Of a stretch of 51,671 nucleotides of DNA, positions 15,272-24,055 are shown one piece after another; positions within the stretch are counted from its first letter, which is position 1; each line of letters opens with the position of its first letter. The notes under the pieces are model-generated. The model was not told the DNA's origin. It worked only from the letters and a program-made list of their open reading frames with translations, and did no database searches. The position numbers were made by a program, and so were the translations under genes. The DNA is from JAPUDS01 sp964536265 (GTDB taxonomy: Bacteria > Patescibacteriota > Saccharimonadia > Saccharimonadales > Saccharimonadaceae), in NCBI GenBank assembly GCA_964536265.1, contig CAZHVV010000007.1, positions 1 to 51,671 of the forward strand, written 5' to 3'.

Positions 15272-16751
15272 GTTGTGCAGTTATCATAGGTGCCGGTATT
15301 GGCGGCATAGCGACTGCATGTTTCCTGGCGAAAGCTGGGTATGAGGTTTCAGTCTATGAGAAAAATGATATGCCCGGTGGGCGAGCGGGTCTGCTTGAAG
15401 TCGATGGGTTTCGGTTTGACACTGGTCCATCATGGTACCTTATGCCAGAGGTCTTTGATCATTTCTTTTCATTGTTTGGGCTGTCGGCAGAAAAAGAACT
15501 CGATATTATTCGTCTTAATCCCGGGTATAAAGTTTTTTTTGAGCAACAACAACCAGTTGTCGTGCAGCGCAATTTTGCGGCCAATCAAGCTACATTTGAC
15601 GCGATAGAGCCAGGAGCTGGCGATGTACTGTCGAAATATGTCGCAAATAGTTCATATGCGTATAACATCGCCCTTGACCATTTTTTATACACAAACTTTC
15701 AGTCACCGCTTGATTTCTTGCGTCCCGCAGTACTACGCTCACTACCAAAAATGTCGCGTTTGGTGTNNNNNNNNNNAAACAGATTCTAGAATATCCTATG
15801 GTGTTTCTAGGTGCCTCACCGTACGATGCCCCAGCCCTATATACACTTATGAGCTCACTCGATTTTGAAAGTGGTGTATTCTACCCTCGTCAAGGAATGT
15901 ATTCAGTTATTGAGCGGCTTATGAAACTTAGTCGTGAGCTTGGTGTGCGATATTATTTTGAATCACCAGTTACGAAAATTGTTACAAAACATAGTAAGGC
16001 TGTAGGTATTGAATTAGAAGATGGTGAATTTGTTACCGCTGACATTGTCGTGTCAAATGCAGATCTTCACTTTACTGAGACAAAGTTGCTAGATGCTCCA
16101 AACCGTACATACCCTGAATCATACTGGCGTCGACGCAACCCTGGGCCTGGTGCGCTACTTATGTACCTAGGTGTAAAAGGCACGCTGCCTGAGCTTGAGC
16201 ATCACAGTCTACTTTTTGTTGACAAATGGCGTGAGAATTTTGAAGCAATATACGGAACGAAAACTATTCCAGAGCACGCCTCGATTTACTTAGCAAAAGC
16301 AACCGCTACTGACAAAAGCCTTGCGCCAGAAGGGCACGAGGCACTAGTTGTGCTAGTCCCACTTCCGGCCGGACTGACGCTCGATGCGAATGAACTTCAG
16401 TCGCTTGCTCACAGAACTATCCAGCAAATTGCGACTATGGCCGGTATTTCTACTCTTCCTGAACGAATTGTATCTCAGACGCTCATGGCGCCACAGGATT
16501 TTAGTGAGAAGTTCCATGCATGGCAGTCTGGGGCACTCGGACCGGCGCATGTCCTAAGCCAAAGTGCATTCTTCCGCATGACCAACCACAGCAGACGGGT
16601 TCGTAATTTGTATTATGTTGGTGGCTCGACTATACCAGGAATTGGTTTGCCTATGTGTTTGATTAGCGCAGAACTCCTGTACAAACGCGTAGCTGGCGAT
16701 AGACGTGGGGGACGAATAGAACAGATACACTGCCTTACGGGGGATAAATAG
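15268..16751 (+). CDS. crtI: Phytoene desaturase, interrupted by an assembly gap
   Basis: The N-terminal part has the dinucleotide fold VIIGAGIGGIATA and the CrtI motif GGRAGLLEVDGFRFDTGPSW; the C-terminal part after the gap starts KQILEYPMVFLGASPY and ends with the CrtI signature GGSTIPGIGLPM. CrtI converts phytoene to lycopene using FAD. Ten Ns at 15767-15776 split the gene and do not keep the frame, so the true gap length differs; about 490 residues are present and family members are about 490-510. GGAGG at 15258-15262 favours the GTG at 15268 over the ATG at 15265. It is a normal gene in a draft assembly, not a pseudogene as far as can be seen. Confidence 0.9.
15767..15776. other. Assembly gap (10 N)
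   Basis: Ten unknown bases of placeholder length lie inside crtI. The flanking frames differ (codon phase shifts across the gap), so the real length is not 10 modulo 3. Confidence 0.99.
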
Positions 16752-16753
16752 AC

Positions 16754-17083
16754 ATGTTGGCATGGACATACTTCGGCGTGCTTACCTTCTCGATTGCTGG
16801 GTTGATTCTGCTGGATTGGCGACATACGCTTGCGTTCTTTCATGATTGGCGGCGTACAGTAGTGACACTCGTTAGTGCGATAGCATTTTTCATCGTGTGG
16901 GATGTATTTGGAATTCATTTGGGTATATTTTTCAGCGGTGACTCGCCGTACGCGCTACCCTATATGATTGTGCCGGATTTTCCAATCGAAGAGCTCCTAT
17001 TTTTGTTTTTACTGTGCTATATCACGCTACTAATGTATCAAGGAGTAGAACGTGGGTACTGCCACCTATTTCATCGTAAATAG
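16754..17083 (+). CDS. crtYc: Carotenoid cyclase subunit, CrtYc/CrtYe type
   Basis: A 109-aa protein with three transmembrane helices and the lycopene cyclase domain motif PDFPIEELLFLFLLCY (about residues 75-90). Heterodimeric cyclases of this type close the end rings of lycopene (beta) or of C50 flavuxanthin (epsilon or gamma) in actinobacteria. It starts 2 nt after the crtI stop and overlaps the second subunit by 32 nt, so the two are made together. The ring type cannot be told from sequence by eye. Confidence 0.85.
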   Translation: MLAWTYFGVLTFSIAGLILLDWRHTLAFFHDWRRTVVTLVSAIAFFIVWDVFGIHLGIFFSGDSPYALPYMIVPDFPIEELLFLFLLCYITLLMYQGVERGYCHLFHRK

Positions 17084-17354
17084 TATCTTCCTTGGTATAG
17101 CGATACTCCTTTTGCTACCTTGGATGAAACAATCTAAAAAATCTTTATTCGTGTTGAGCCTGCACCTTCTACTTATGACAGCTGTGTTTGATTCACTCAT
17201 TGTGTGGTCAGGTATCGTTGCGTATGATTCCAGCTTAATCCTGGGTTTACGGGTTGGCATTGCTCCTATTGAAGACTTTTTCTATGCTATTGCAGCCATA
17301 CTGGTAGTACCGGCACTATGGAAGTTATTTGGAAAGCGGAAGGAGAACTCATAA
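17052..17354 (+). CDS. crtYd: Carotenoid cyclase subunit, CrtYd/CrtYf type
   Basis: A 100-aa protein with three transmembrane helices and the second lycopene cyclase domain motif GIAPIEDFFYAIAA (about residues 72-85). It is the partner of the previous gene. It starts with GTG at 17052, supported by AGGAG at 17041-17045, within the end of crtYc. Its TAA is followed directly by the ATG of the elongase gene. Confidence 0.85.
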   Translation: MGTATYFIVNSIFLGIAILLLLPWMKQSKKSLFVLSLHLLLMTAVFDSLIVWSGIVAYDSSLILGLRVGIAPIEDFFYAIAAILVVPALWKLFGKRKENS

Positions 17355-18212
17355 ATGGAACGTATAAAAAAACTACTGCTCGTATCACGTCCAGTATCAT
17401 GGCTCAACACAGCGTACCCATTTGCTATAGGGTATCTTGTGGCAGGTGGACAGTTTAATCTCACATGGTTTTTGGGTACACTATACTTTTTGATTCCTTA
17501 CAACCTGTTGATGTATGGCATAAATGATGTGTTTGACTATGAATCCGATATTCGCAATCCACGCAAAGGTGGGATTGAAGGTATGCGTGAGCAACGCGCG
17601 TTTCATCCGACAATTGTACGAGCAGTGTTACTCACTAATCTGCCGTTTATTGTTTACTTTTTACTAGTTGATTCGTGGCCTGCACGCCTCGTATTTGCTG
17701 CACTGCTATTTATGGTCGTTGCGTATTCGTTGGCAGGACTACGATTCAAGGAAGTGCCGGTTATAGATTCAATTACAAGTAGTATTCATTTCGTAGGACC
17801 GCTTGTTTATGCACTCATACTGGTTGGTAGTGCGCCATCAGCATGGTGGTATGTTGGAGCTTTCTTCTTGTGGGGCATGGCGTCGCACGCTGTCGGCGCA
17901 GTTCAAGACATCATCCCCGATAGAAAAGGGAAGCTCCATTCGATTGCAACAGTATTTGGTGCGCGATGGACAATGCGGCTCTCATTTCTGTTCTATATCG
18001 TCGCAACTGGACTTGTTGCGTCGCAAGGTGGTTGGGCTATAGCCGTCGCGCTGACAGGGCTTTTATATGCGTTCAATATTGTGCCGTATCTGAACATTTC
18101 TGATGCAGATTCAGAAAAAGCAAATACAGCATGGCGTCGATTTATTTGGCTCAACTTCTTCACAGGCTTCATCGTAAGTGTAAGTCTTATTTTGACGACA
18201 TTATTTCGCTAG
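17355..18212 (+). CDS. crtEb: Lycopene elongase (UbiA family prenyltransferase)
   Basis: The 285-aa membrane protein has about eight or nine helices and two UbiA aspartate motifs, NDVFDYESD (about 57-65) and DIIPD (about 186-190). The context DIRNPRKGG, SWLNTAYPFAIGY and PVIDSITSSIHF is characteristic of lycopene elongases that add C5 dimethylallyl units to both ends of lycopene (CrtEb; Lye in haloarchaea). Together with the cyclase pair this predicts a cyclic C50 carotenoid such as decaprenoxanthin or sarcinaxanthin. It is the last gene of the operon, with AGGAG 9 nt before its ATG and no spacing to crtYd. Confidence 0.85.
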   Translation: MERIKKLLLVSRPVSWLNTAYPFAIGYLVAGGQFNLTWFLGTLYFLIPYNLLMYGINDVFDYESDIRNPRKGGIEGMREQRAFHPTIVRAVLLTNLPFIVYFLLVDSWPARLVFAALLFMVVAYSLAGLRFKEVPVIDSITSSIHFVGPLVYALILVGSAPSAWWYVGAFFLWGMASHAVGAVQDIIPDRKGKLHSIATVFGARWTMRLSFLFYIVATGLVASQGGWAIAVALTGLLYAFNIVPYLNISDADSEKANTAWRRFIWLNFFTGFIVSVSLILTTLFR

Positions 18213-18254
18213 ATTGGCAAGTATCGTTACTCATCACCCCTGTTATGAGGCAAC

Positions 18255-18283
18255 TTGTGTTTTGCTGAGAAAACGCGTATAAC
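18255..18283 (+). promoter_or_regulatory. Promoter of the 18.3-19.3 kb membrane-protein pair
   Basis: TTGTGT (18255-18260), 17-bp spacer, TATAAC (18278-18283). Two ACGCGT palindromes flank the presumed start (18273-18278 and 18303-18308). The leader carries a strong GGGGGAGG ribosome binding site. Confidence 0.55.
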
Positions 18284-18327
18284 TACTAATAGTACTAATG
18301 TAACGCGTGAGGGGGAGGAACAAATAA

Positions 18328-18972
18328 GTGGTACTTTCAATATTATTGCTGCTCGCTGGCGTGGTCGTCGGTTTAGCAGGATTTAAATTTTTTCACTTGC
18401 TACTGCCAGTGATTGGTTTAGTGAGTGGTACGATGGCCGGTTTTATCGGCTTTCAAGGGGTGTTTGGTACGGGCGTTGTTAGCACAACAGTAGCAATCTT
18501 TGTCGCGCTAGCAGTCGGTATTGTTATGGCACTACTCAGCTTCTTCTTCTTTGAAGTTGCTGTCTTTGTGTATACAGCGATACTTGGCGCAAGTGTTATG
18601 GCGTATCTCGGCGTCGCACTTGGACTTGGCGAGAACGGTTTCATCATGTTCTTGCTCGGTCTCTTCGGCTTTGTCGTAGGCGCAGTTATTGCGAGTCACG
18701 CAGAATTTAGCACAAACCTCATACTGGCGGTTACGTCGTTTGTCGGAGTGGCGTTTATTTTGGCAAGCGTATTCTTACTTGTTGGTAATGTTTCGGTCGC
18801 ACAACTACATGAAACGGGTATTGTGAAGACAGTACTTGAAGTTGTTGATCAGTCATTCCTGTGGCTATTTGTCTGGATTAGCGGTTCAGTAGTTGCGATG
18901 GCTATTCAGCGCAGTATGCTCAAGCTTGACGTTCTCGGTAATCGTTATCAGTTTGAACCAGTAAAGAAATAA
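18328..18972 (+). CDS. Polytopic membrane protein, DUF4203/TMEM198-like
   Basis: The 214-aa protein is almost entirely hydrophobic with about seven helices rich in Gly, Ala, Val and Phe, and a short hydrophilic C-terminus. The layout resembles the DUF4203/TMEM198 group, whose function is unknown. It is not a rhodopsin: no retinal-binding Lys is seen in the last helix. The start is GTG at 18328 with GGGGGAGG upstream. It is followed 26 nt later by another membrane gene, and the pair has its own promoter after the carotenoid operon. Confidence 0.65.
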   Translation: MVLSILLLLAGVVVGLAGFKFFHLLLPVIGLVSGTMAGFIGFQGVFGTGVVSTTVAIFVALAVGIVMALLSFFFFEVAVFVYTAILGASVMAYLGVALGLGENGFIMFLLGLFGFVVGAVIASHAEFSTNLILAVTSFVGVAFILASVFLLVGNVSVAQLHETGIVKTVLEVVDQSFLWLFVWISGSVVAMAIQRSMLKLDVLGNRYQFEPVKK

Positions 18973-18998
18973 CATAGGAAGCGAAAGGAAATATCTGT

Positions 18999-19310
18999 AT
19001 GGCAAAATCAACTCTGAAAGTCGTCGGCATTAAGCCAAGTACGTTGGCAATGTTTGAAGGCACGCTAGCTGGAGCGATTGGCTTAGGTGTCGCAATTCTT
19101 TATAGCCTAAGTAGTACATTCAAGCTTGCAGCCGAAACAAACAGTGTTCTTGCGGGCATGGCCTTTGGTCTTGCAACGGGTATTGTAGCGGTTATCGTTC
19201 TGCCACTTGCGTATTTTGGTATTGGTTGGTTAATTGGTTATGTTCATGGTTGGATATTCAATGTCATCGCTGGTAGTAGTGGCGGCATTGAGTTTGACAC
19301 TGATAAATAG
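18999..19310 (+). CDS. Small two-to-three-helix membrane protein
   Basis: A 103-aa protein with hydrophobic segments at about residues 20-38, 50-75 and 77-92 and an acidic C-terminus (IEFDTDK). I do not recognise it. GAAAGGAAA upstream is a moderate ribosome binding site. It is co-directional with and 26 nt after the DUF4203-like gene, and a strong terminator follows 18 nt after its stop. Confidence 0.7.
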   Translation: MAKSTLKVVGIKPSTLAMFEGTLAGAIGLGVAILYSLSSTFKLAAETNSVLAGMAFGLATGIVAVIVLPLAYFGIGWLIGYVHGWIFNVIAGSSGGIEFDTDK

Positions 19311-19328
19311 TCCAAACAAAATCACTAT

Positions 19329-19362
19329 GAATAACCGGAATATAATTTCCGGTTATTCTTTT
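19329..19362. terminator. Shared bidirectional terminator
   Basis: GAATAACCGGAA (19329-19340) pairs perfectly with TTCCGGTTATTC (19347-19358) around a 6-nt loop, followed by TTTT on the plus strand. It ends the membrane pair; on the minus strand it overlaps the stop of the gene at 19353. Confidence 0.85.
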
Positions 19363-19712
19363 GTGGGTGGTTTCTTTGTTGAGATACGTTGGTAGAGTTG
19401 CGTAAACGTTGCAATGCCAATACCGAGTAATGTGATGCCCAGTACTGTATATACGAATGAGCCATCAAGACTCGTATACCGGACGAGCAAGCTTAGTGTG
19501 CCGATAGCCAACATACCGAGACTCATCGTTCGTACAAGTTTTTGAGTTGGATTAACGAATAGCAGTAAACCACTTATAAAAAGGCTTATTGGAATAACAA
19601 CACTATATACAGCAGCTCGTTCAAGAATATTCGCAACAGTCGCAATAATCACAATTCCCAAGACACTGTAAACAGCGGCAACAAACACACTAACGAATTC
19701 TTTTTTCTGCAT
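19353..19712 (-). CDS. Four-helix membrane protein of unknown function
   Basis: A 119-aa protein with about four transmembrane helices and a basic C-terminal tail (RISTKKPPTKE). No known family is recognised. AAAGGG lies about 7 nt before the ATG. It is convergent with the membrane pair and its stop codon is inside the shared terminator stem. It lies downstream of eno in the same direction of the map but on the same minus strand after a 55-nt gap, so the two could be transcribed in sequence. Confidence 0.7.
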   Translation of the reverse strand: MQKKEFVSVFVAAVYSVLGIVIIATVANILERAAVYSVVIPISLFISGLLLFVNPTQKLVRTMSLGMLAIGTLSLLVRYTSLDGSFVYTVLGITLLGIGIATFTQLYQRISTKKPPTKE

Positions 19713-19767
19713 AATGAACCCTTTCGTTTATATATTCATCATAGCATTTTGACTTTTTAGAATGGAA

Positions 19768-21051
19768 CTAGGCAGTTGTGAACGGTTTTGCGAGTGAAAG
19801 CGTTGTGTCAAACTCAGCTATTCGCATGAGTTCATTGTATTTCGCAACACGGTCCGTGCGTGAAAGGGAACCGGTTTTAATCTGTCCACAGTTCAGACCG
19901 ACAGCTAGGTGAGCAATAGTGGTATCTTCGGTTTCACCAGAACGGTGGCTCATAACTGTATTCCAGCCAGCGGCTTGTGCCATTTTGACAGCATTGATGG
20001 TTTCGCTCAATGAACCAATTTGATTTGGCTTGATAAGAATAGCATTCGCAGCCTGTTCGTCGATTGCGCGCTTCAAAAGTTTCGTATTCGTAACGAGTAA
20101 ATCGTCACCGACAAGTTGGATACGACTGCCGAGTTTTTCGTGAAGGAGTTTCCATCCCTCCCAGTCATCCTCTGACAAACCATCTTCAATACTGACGATA
20201 GGGAATTCATCTGCCAGACTGACAAGCCACTGTACCATCTGCTCGCTCGAAAGTTGCTGACCTTCGCGCTTCAGGTCATACATACCGTTTTCATAAAATT
20301 CACTTGCAGCTACGTCAAGTGCGAAGACGACATCTTTACCGAGTTCGTAACCAGCGGCTTCAACAGCCATGGAAATCATTTCGAGTGGTTCACGGTTACC
20401 GTTGTGAACGCGTGGGGCAAAACCACCTTCGTCACCGACTGTCGTTAGGTAGTCACGCTCTTTGAGGACTTTTGCAAGTGCATGGAAGACCTCTGCGCCC
20501 ATTTGAACCGCTTGATTGATTGTCGACGCGCCTTTGCAGACAATCATGAATTCTTGGATGTCAGTTGCGAACGCTGCGTGTGCACCGCCGTTCATGATGT
20601 TCATCATCGGTAATGGCAGGCTTGGGTTGTTTGTACTAGTATAGTCTGCGACATATTTCCATAACGGGATATTTTTTGCGTTTGCAACTGCTTTTGCAGC
20701 TGCAAGGCTTACGGCCAGGACAGCATTTGCACCGAGGTTACTTTTGTTTTCAGTACCGTCGAGGGCGAACATGGCTTCGTCGAGAGCCCTTTGGTCTGAA
20801 GCATTGTGGCCAACAAGTACGGGTGCGATGATTGTTTTGACGTTATTAACTGCCTTTGTAACGGCTTTACCGCCGTAGGCCGCTTCGCCGTCGCGTAGCT
20901 CAAGTGCTTCACCTGAACCCGTACTTGCGCCAGATGGAACAGCTGCTCGGCCCATAACACCGCCTTCGAGGATGACATCGGCCTCGATAGTTGGGTTGCC
21001 TCGTGAATCTAGAATTTGTCGTGCAGTGATTGTTTGGATTGTATAACTCAT
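19768..21051 (-). CDS. eno: Enolase
   Basis: The 427-aa protein has all enolase landmarks: ARQILDSRGNPT (10-21), the GASTGSGEA loop, MNIMNGGAHA, the Mg ligands in SIEDGLSEDDW and LVGDDLLVTN, the catalytic Lys in ILIKPNQIGS and SHRSGETED. It converts 2-phosphoglycerate to phosphoenolpyruvate. Length is standard. It is divergent from phosphoglycerate mutase, the preceding step in the pathway, with only 35 nt between the start codons. Its -10 box TAGAAT ends six bases before the ATG, predicting a leaderless message. Confidence 0.97.
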   Translation of the reverse strand: MSYTIQTITARQILDSRGNPTIEADVILEGGVMGRAAVPSGASTGSGEALELRDGEAAYGGKAVTKAVNNVKTIIAPVLVGHNASDQRALDEAMFALDGTENKSNLGANAVLAVSLAAAKAVANAKNIPLWKYVADYTSTNNPSLPLPMMNIMNGGAHAAFATDIQEFMIVCKGASTINQAVQMGAEVFHALAKVLKERDYLTTVGDEGGFAPRVHNGNREPLEMISMAVEAAGYELGKDVVFALDVAASEFYENGMYDLKREGQQLSSEQMVQWLVSLADEFPIVSIEDGLSEDDWEGWKLLHEKLGSRIQLVGDDLLVTNTKLLKRAIDEQAANAILIKPNQIGSLSETINAVKMAQAAGWNTVMSHRSGETEDTTIAHLAVGLNCGQIKTGSLSRTDRVAKYNELMRIAEFDTTLSLAKPFTTA

Positions 21052-21086
21052 AGCTCTATTCTATCATCTGTTGCTATACTAGATAC
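21052..21086. promoter_or_regulatory. Divergent leaderless promoters for eno and gpmA
   Basis: Minus strand: TAGAAT at 21063-21058, six bases before the eno ATG. Plus strand: extended -10 TGCTATACT (21072-21080), six bases before the gpmA ATG. The two -35 regions fall inside the opposite gene, so polymerases at the two promoters must overlap, which would couple the two glycolytic steps. Confidence 0.7.
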
Positions 21087-21755
21087 ATGACTGATTATCA
21101 AAATACCAAAGGATTGCTAGTAATAACACGACATGGTGAGAGCGAGTGGAATTTACTCGGTAAATGGACTGGCTGGACAGATGTCGGTTTGACTGAAAAA
21201 GGTGCCAAAGATGCCGAAGAGATTGGCCGAACAATACCCACAGACATCACATTCGACGAGATATATACTTCGGTGCTGAAACGAACAGAAGAAACGTTAC
21301 AAGGTGTTGTTCGTGGTATGGACAGGCCCGAGCTGAATGACTTACCGAAAACAGCCGTACAGGAACTAAACGAACGCGACTACGGTATCTATACAGGCAA
21401 GAACAAATGGGAAGTGCAGTCGGAAGTTGATGAAGAGACATTTACGGGTATTCGGCGCGGTTGGGATTGGCCAATTCCTGAGGGTGAAAATCTCAAACAA
21501 GTTTATGAGCGCGTTGTACCATACTTCCTACGCGACATGCTGCCAAAATTGCAGGCGGGCGAAAATATACTGATGGTTGCCCACGGCAATTCGATTCGAG
21601 CGCTTATGAAGTATCTCGAAGAAATTTCAGACGAAGATATCGCTGATGTTGAGATGAAATTTGGACAGATAGTTATGTATCGATTTGAAACCGGTAACGA
21701 CAAGCCTGTCGAAAAACAAGAGCTACAGGCCAACGTGGAACAGACTCACGCCTAA
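21087..21755 (+). CDS. gpmA: 2,3-bisphosphoglycerate-dependent phosphoglycerate mutase
   Basis: The 222-aa protein has the catalytic RHGESEWN (15-22), ELNERDYG (catalytic Glu), WDWPIPEGENL and AHGNSIRALMKYL motifs of the histidine phosphatase superfamily, GpmA branch. It interconverts 3- and 2-phosphoglycerate via a phosphohistidine. Length is close to the usual 230-250. It is leaderless by prediction. The superoxide dismutase gene follows after 22 nt with its own ribosome binding site, so both may be co-transcribed. Confidence 0.92.
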   Translation: MTDYQNTKGLLVITRHGESEWNLLGKWTGWTDVGLTEKGAKDAEEIGRTIPTDITFDEIYTSVLKRTEETLQGVVRGMDRPELNDLPKTAVQELNERDYGIYTGKNKWEVQSEVDEETFTGIRRGWDWPIPEGENLKQVYERVVPYFLRDMLPKLQAGENILMVAHGNSIRALMKYLEEISDEDIADVEMKFGQIVMYRFETGNDKPVEKQELQANVEQTHA

Positions 21756-21777
21756 TAACAGAAAATAAGGGGGATAT

Positions 21778-22380
21778 ATGGCATTTGAATTACCACAACT
21801 TGATTACAACTACAGTGCATTTGGGAAGTATATCTCCGAAGATATCATGCGCTTGCATCACAGCAAGCACCACCAAACTTATGTCGATAAGCTGAACGCA
21901 GCTGTTGCGAGCTCTGCTGAACTGGGCGGCAAGTCAGTCGAAGAACTTATCACGAATCTCGACAGTGTCCCCGAAGATGTGCGCACTGCAGTTCGTAATC
22001 ACGGAGGTGGCCACTACAATCACACACTTTTTTGGCAATGTCTGTCACCAGTTAGTGATAAAAGCCCATCTGGTGAGCTGCTAGAGGCCCTAGAAGCCAA
22101 ACACGGCTCGTTTCAAGCCTTCGTTGACACCTTTTCGTCTCAAGCGCTCGGGGTATTCGGTAGTGGGTGGGCATGGTTGCAACCAGATTTGTCGATTGTC
22201 ACAACCGCCAACCAAGACTCACCTCTTATGACGGGCGGTGATGCTCCAATATTGGGGCTCGACGTGTGGGAACATGCGTATTATCTTGACTATACCTTCA
22301 ATCGTGCAGATTACATCAAAGCGTGGTGGGAGGTAGTCGACTGGCAGAAAACGACAGAGCGTTTTAAGGGTAGCGAGTAG
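21778..22380 (+). CDS. sodA: Superoxide dismutase, Mn/Fe family (Mn-type features)
   Basis: The 200-aa protein has metal ligands His27, His82, Asp162 and His166 (motif DVWEHAYYL). The pattern GGGHYNHTLFW and Gln146 in TTANQDSP are typical of Mn-dependent or cambialistic enzymes, since Fe-type members carry the Gln in the earlier position. It dismutates superoxide to peroxide and oxygen in the cytoplasm (no signal peptide). AAGGGGG at about 21768-21774 is a good ribosome binding site. Presence fits a lineage exposed to oxygen. Confidence 0.93.
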   Translation: MAFELPQLDYNYSAFGKYISEDIMRLHHSKHHQTYVDKLNAAVASSAELGGKSVEELITNLDSVPEDVRTAVRNHGGGHYNHTLFWQCLSPVSDKSPSGELLEALEAKHGSFQAFVDTFSSQALGVFGSGWAWLQPDLSIVTTANQDSPLMTGGDAPILGLDVWEHAYYLDYTFNRADYIKAWWEVVDWQKTTERFKGSE

Positions 22381-22460
22381 CGCTAGCTGTTATACATAAG
22401 CACGTTACGGTACTATTCAATAATTGACAAAGAAATGCAATAGGACAATACTATACGTAT

Positions 22461-22943
22461 ATGGAACAACCAACGACTGAACGATACCTGAGTGACATGA
22501 TGAGCCGAAATGCATTGCTCGGCGCGCTTGGTGTCGGTGCAGTGGTCGGGTTAATTGGTTGGCTTTTGGCGATAGCATTTGATCAGTGGGTGATAGGCGC
22601 AATTTTTTGTCGTTCGTCTGACACTGCTTCAGTTTGTGTGAATGCCTGGCCAATTTCTTGGATACTTGCACATACAATCGTCGCGATAGGAAGCCTGTTT
22701 GCCTTGGTTCGCCTGACAGTATATCGTCCACTGCTTGTCGTGATTGCAGCATTTGTCGCTGTCTGGGGTATCAGTGCATGGCTATTACCACTCGCATGGT
22801 GGCAAGCGACGCTATGGCAGGCCGGACTCTTTGCTCTTGCGTATGCACTATTCGCTTGGTTAGCATCTATAGAACGTTTCCTATACTCGTTAGTTGTGAC
22901 TGTAGCCGTTCTGGTTATTATCCGTCTCGTTGCTGCGCTCTAA
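22461..22943 (+). CDS. Polytopic membrane protein of unknown function
   Basis: A 160-aa protein with four or five transmembrane helices, many Trp residues and two Cys in the first large loop (CRSSDTASVC) that could form a disulfide outside the cell. I recognise no family. TACTAT ends six bases before the ATG, so a leaderless message is predicted. It lies between sodA and rmuC. Confidence 0.65.
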   Translation: MEQPTTERYLSDMMSRNALLGALGVGAVVGLIGWLLAIAFDQWVIGAIFCRSSDTASVCVNAWPISWILAHTIVAIGSLFALVRLTVYRPLLVVIAAFVAVWGISAWLLPLAWWQATLWQAGLFALAYALFAWLASIERFLYSLVVTVAVLVIIRLVAAL

Positions 22944-22990
22944 TATTCTTCTCCGAACGTGTGCTCAATGATACGTAGTATAATAATGCC

Positions 22991-24055
22991 ATGGAAACGC
23001 TATTGGTTGTTTTACTCGTGGTAGTTGTCGGAGGATTTATCTTCGTCACACTTTTTTTATTGCAGAAACTGAATAGTATTCAACAACAACCTGGCGCTGA
23101 ACTACTGAAACAAGATATTACTGAGCTAAGTCGTGGTGTTGGGGAGTTAAAAGACAGTTTACAGAAAACTGTCGGTGACAGTAGCACAATGATGCGCGAA
23201 AGCCTTGGGAAGCAGCTGAGCGAGAGTGCAAAGCTTATTACGGACGTGACACAGCGCTTAGCAAAACTTGACGAGACTAATAAACGCGTGGTTGATGTTG
23301 CTGATGAGCTCAAAACACTGCAGAATGTTTTGTCTAACCCAAAGCAGCGCGGTGTGTTCGGCGAATATTACCTTGAGAGTGTGCTCGATAATGTCCTGCC
23401 ACCAGGTCGTTTTAAGATGCAATACAAATTTGAAGATGGTGAGATTGTCGACGCCGTTATATTTTTAGATCGCGGGCAAATATTGCCAATTGACAGTAAG
23501 TTTAGCCTTGAGAACTACAACCGAATGATTGAGGCTTCAGGAAAAGACCGCGACATGTACCTCAATAAGGTCAAAGTCGACCTCAAACAGCGTATCGACG
23601 AGACAAGTAAATATATTCGACCAAGTGAAAATACTATGGACTTTGCCTTTATGTTTATCCCGAGCGAATCGCTCTACTATGACCTGCTTATCAACAACGT
23701 TGGTGAAGGCGGAAGTTCGCGTGACCTTATAGAATACGCATTTCGTGACAAACGAGTTATCATCACCAGCCCAACTAGTTTTATGGCTTACTTGCAGACA
23801 GTTTTACAGGGACTACGTAGCTTACAGATTGAAGAGCAGGCGAAAGATATCCAGGTACGCGTCGGTAAACTCGGCCAACATCTTGCCCAATACACAGAAT
23901 ACATGAGTAAACTTGGTGCGAGCCTTGGCACAACCGTGAACCATTTTAACCATGCTCATAAAGAATTCGCAAAAGTCGACAAAGACGTTGTCAAGATAGC
24001 TGGTGGTGAGATATCGGTTGAACCACTTGTGCTCGACAAACCATCGAACGACTAA
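22991..24055 (+). CDS. rmuC: RmuC-family DNA recombination protein
   Basis: The 354-aa protein has an N-terminal membrane helix (3-25), a coiled coil (about 35-115) and the RmuC nuclease-like core beginning NPKQRGVFGEYYLESVL and including IDSKFSLENYNRM and SPTSFMAYLQTV. RmuC limits inversions at short repeats in E. coli and is thought to be a nuclease related to restriction enzymes. TATAAT (22979-22984) ends six bases before the ATG, so it is predicted leaderless. Its stop overlaps the stop of the convergent gene by four bases (CTAA). Confidence 0.9.
   Translation: METLLVVLLVVVVGGFIFVTLFLLQKLNSIQQQPGAELLKQDITELSRGVGELKDSLQKTVGDSSTMMRESLGKQLSESAKLITDVTQRLAKLDETNKRVVDVADELKTLQNVLSNPKQRGVFGEYYLESVLDNVLPPGRFKMQYKFEDGEIVDAVIFLDRGQILPIDSKFSLENYNRMIEASGKDRDMYLNKVKVDLKQRIDETSKYIRPSENTMDFAFMFIPSESLYYDLLINNVGEGGSSRDLIEYAFRDKRVIITSPTSFMAYLQTVLQGLRSLQIEEQAKDIQVRVGKLGQHLAQYTEYMSKLGASLGTTVNHFNHAHKEFAKVDKDVVKIAGGEISVEPLVLDKPSND

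Noticed and set aside
15214..15789. crtI as a frameshifted pseudogene
   Set aside because: The frame change falls exactly at the N gap and motifs on both sides are intact.
18328..18972. Seven-helix protein near carotenoid genes considered as a rhodopsin
   Set aside because: No Lys in the last helix and no rhodopsin motifs; glycine-rich layout fits a DUF4203-like protein.
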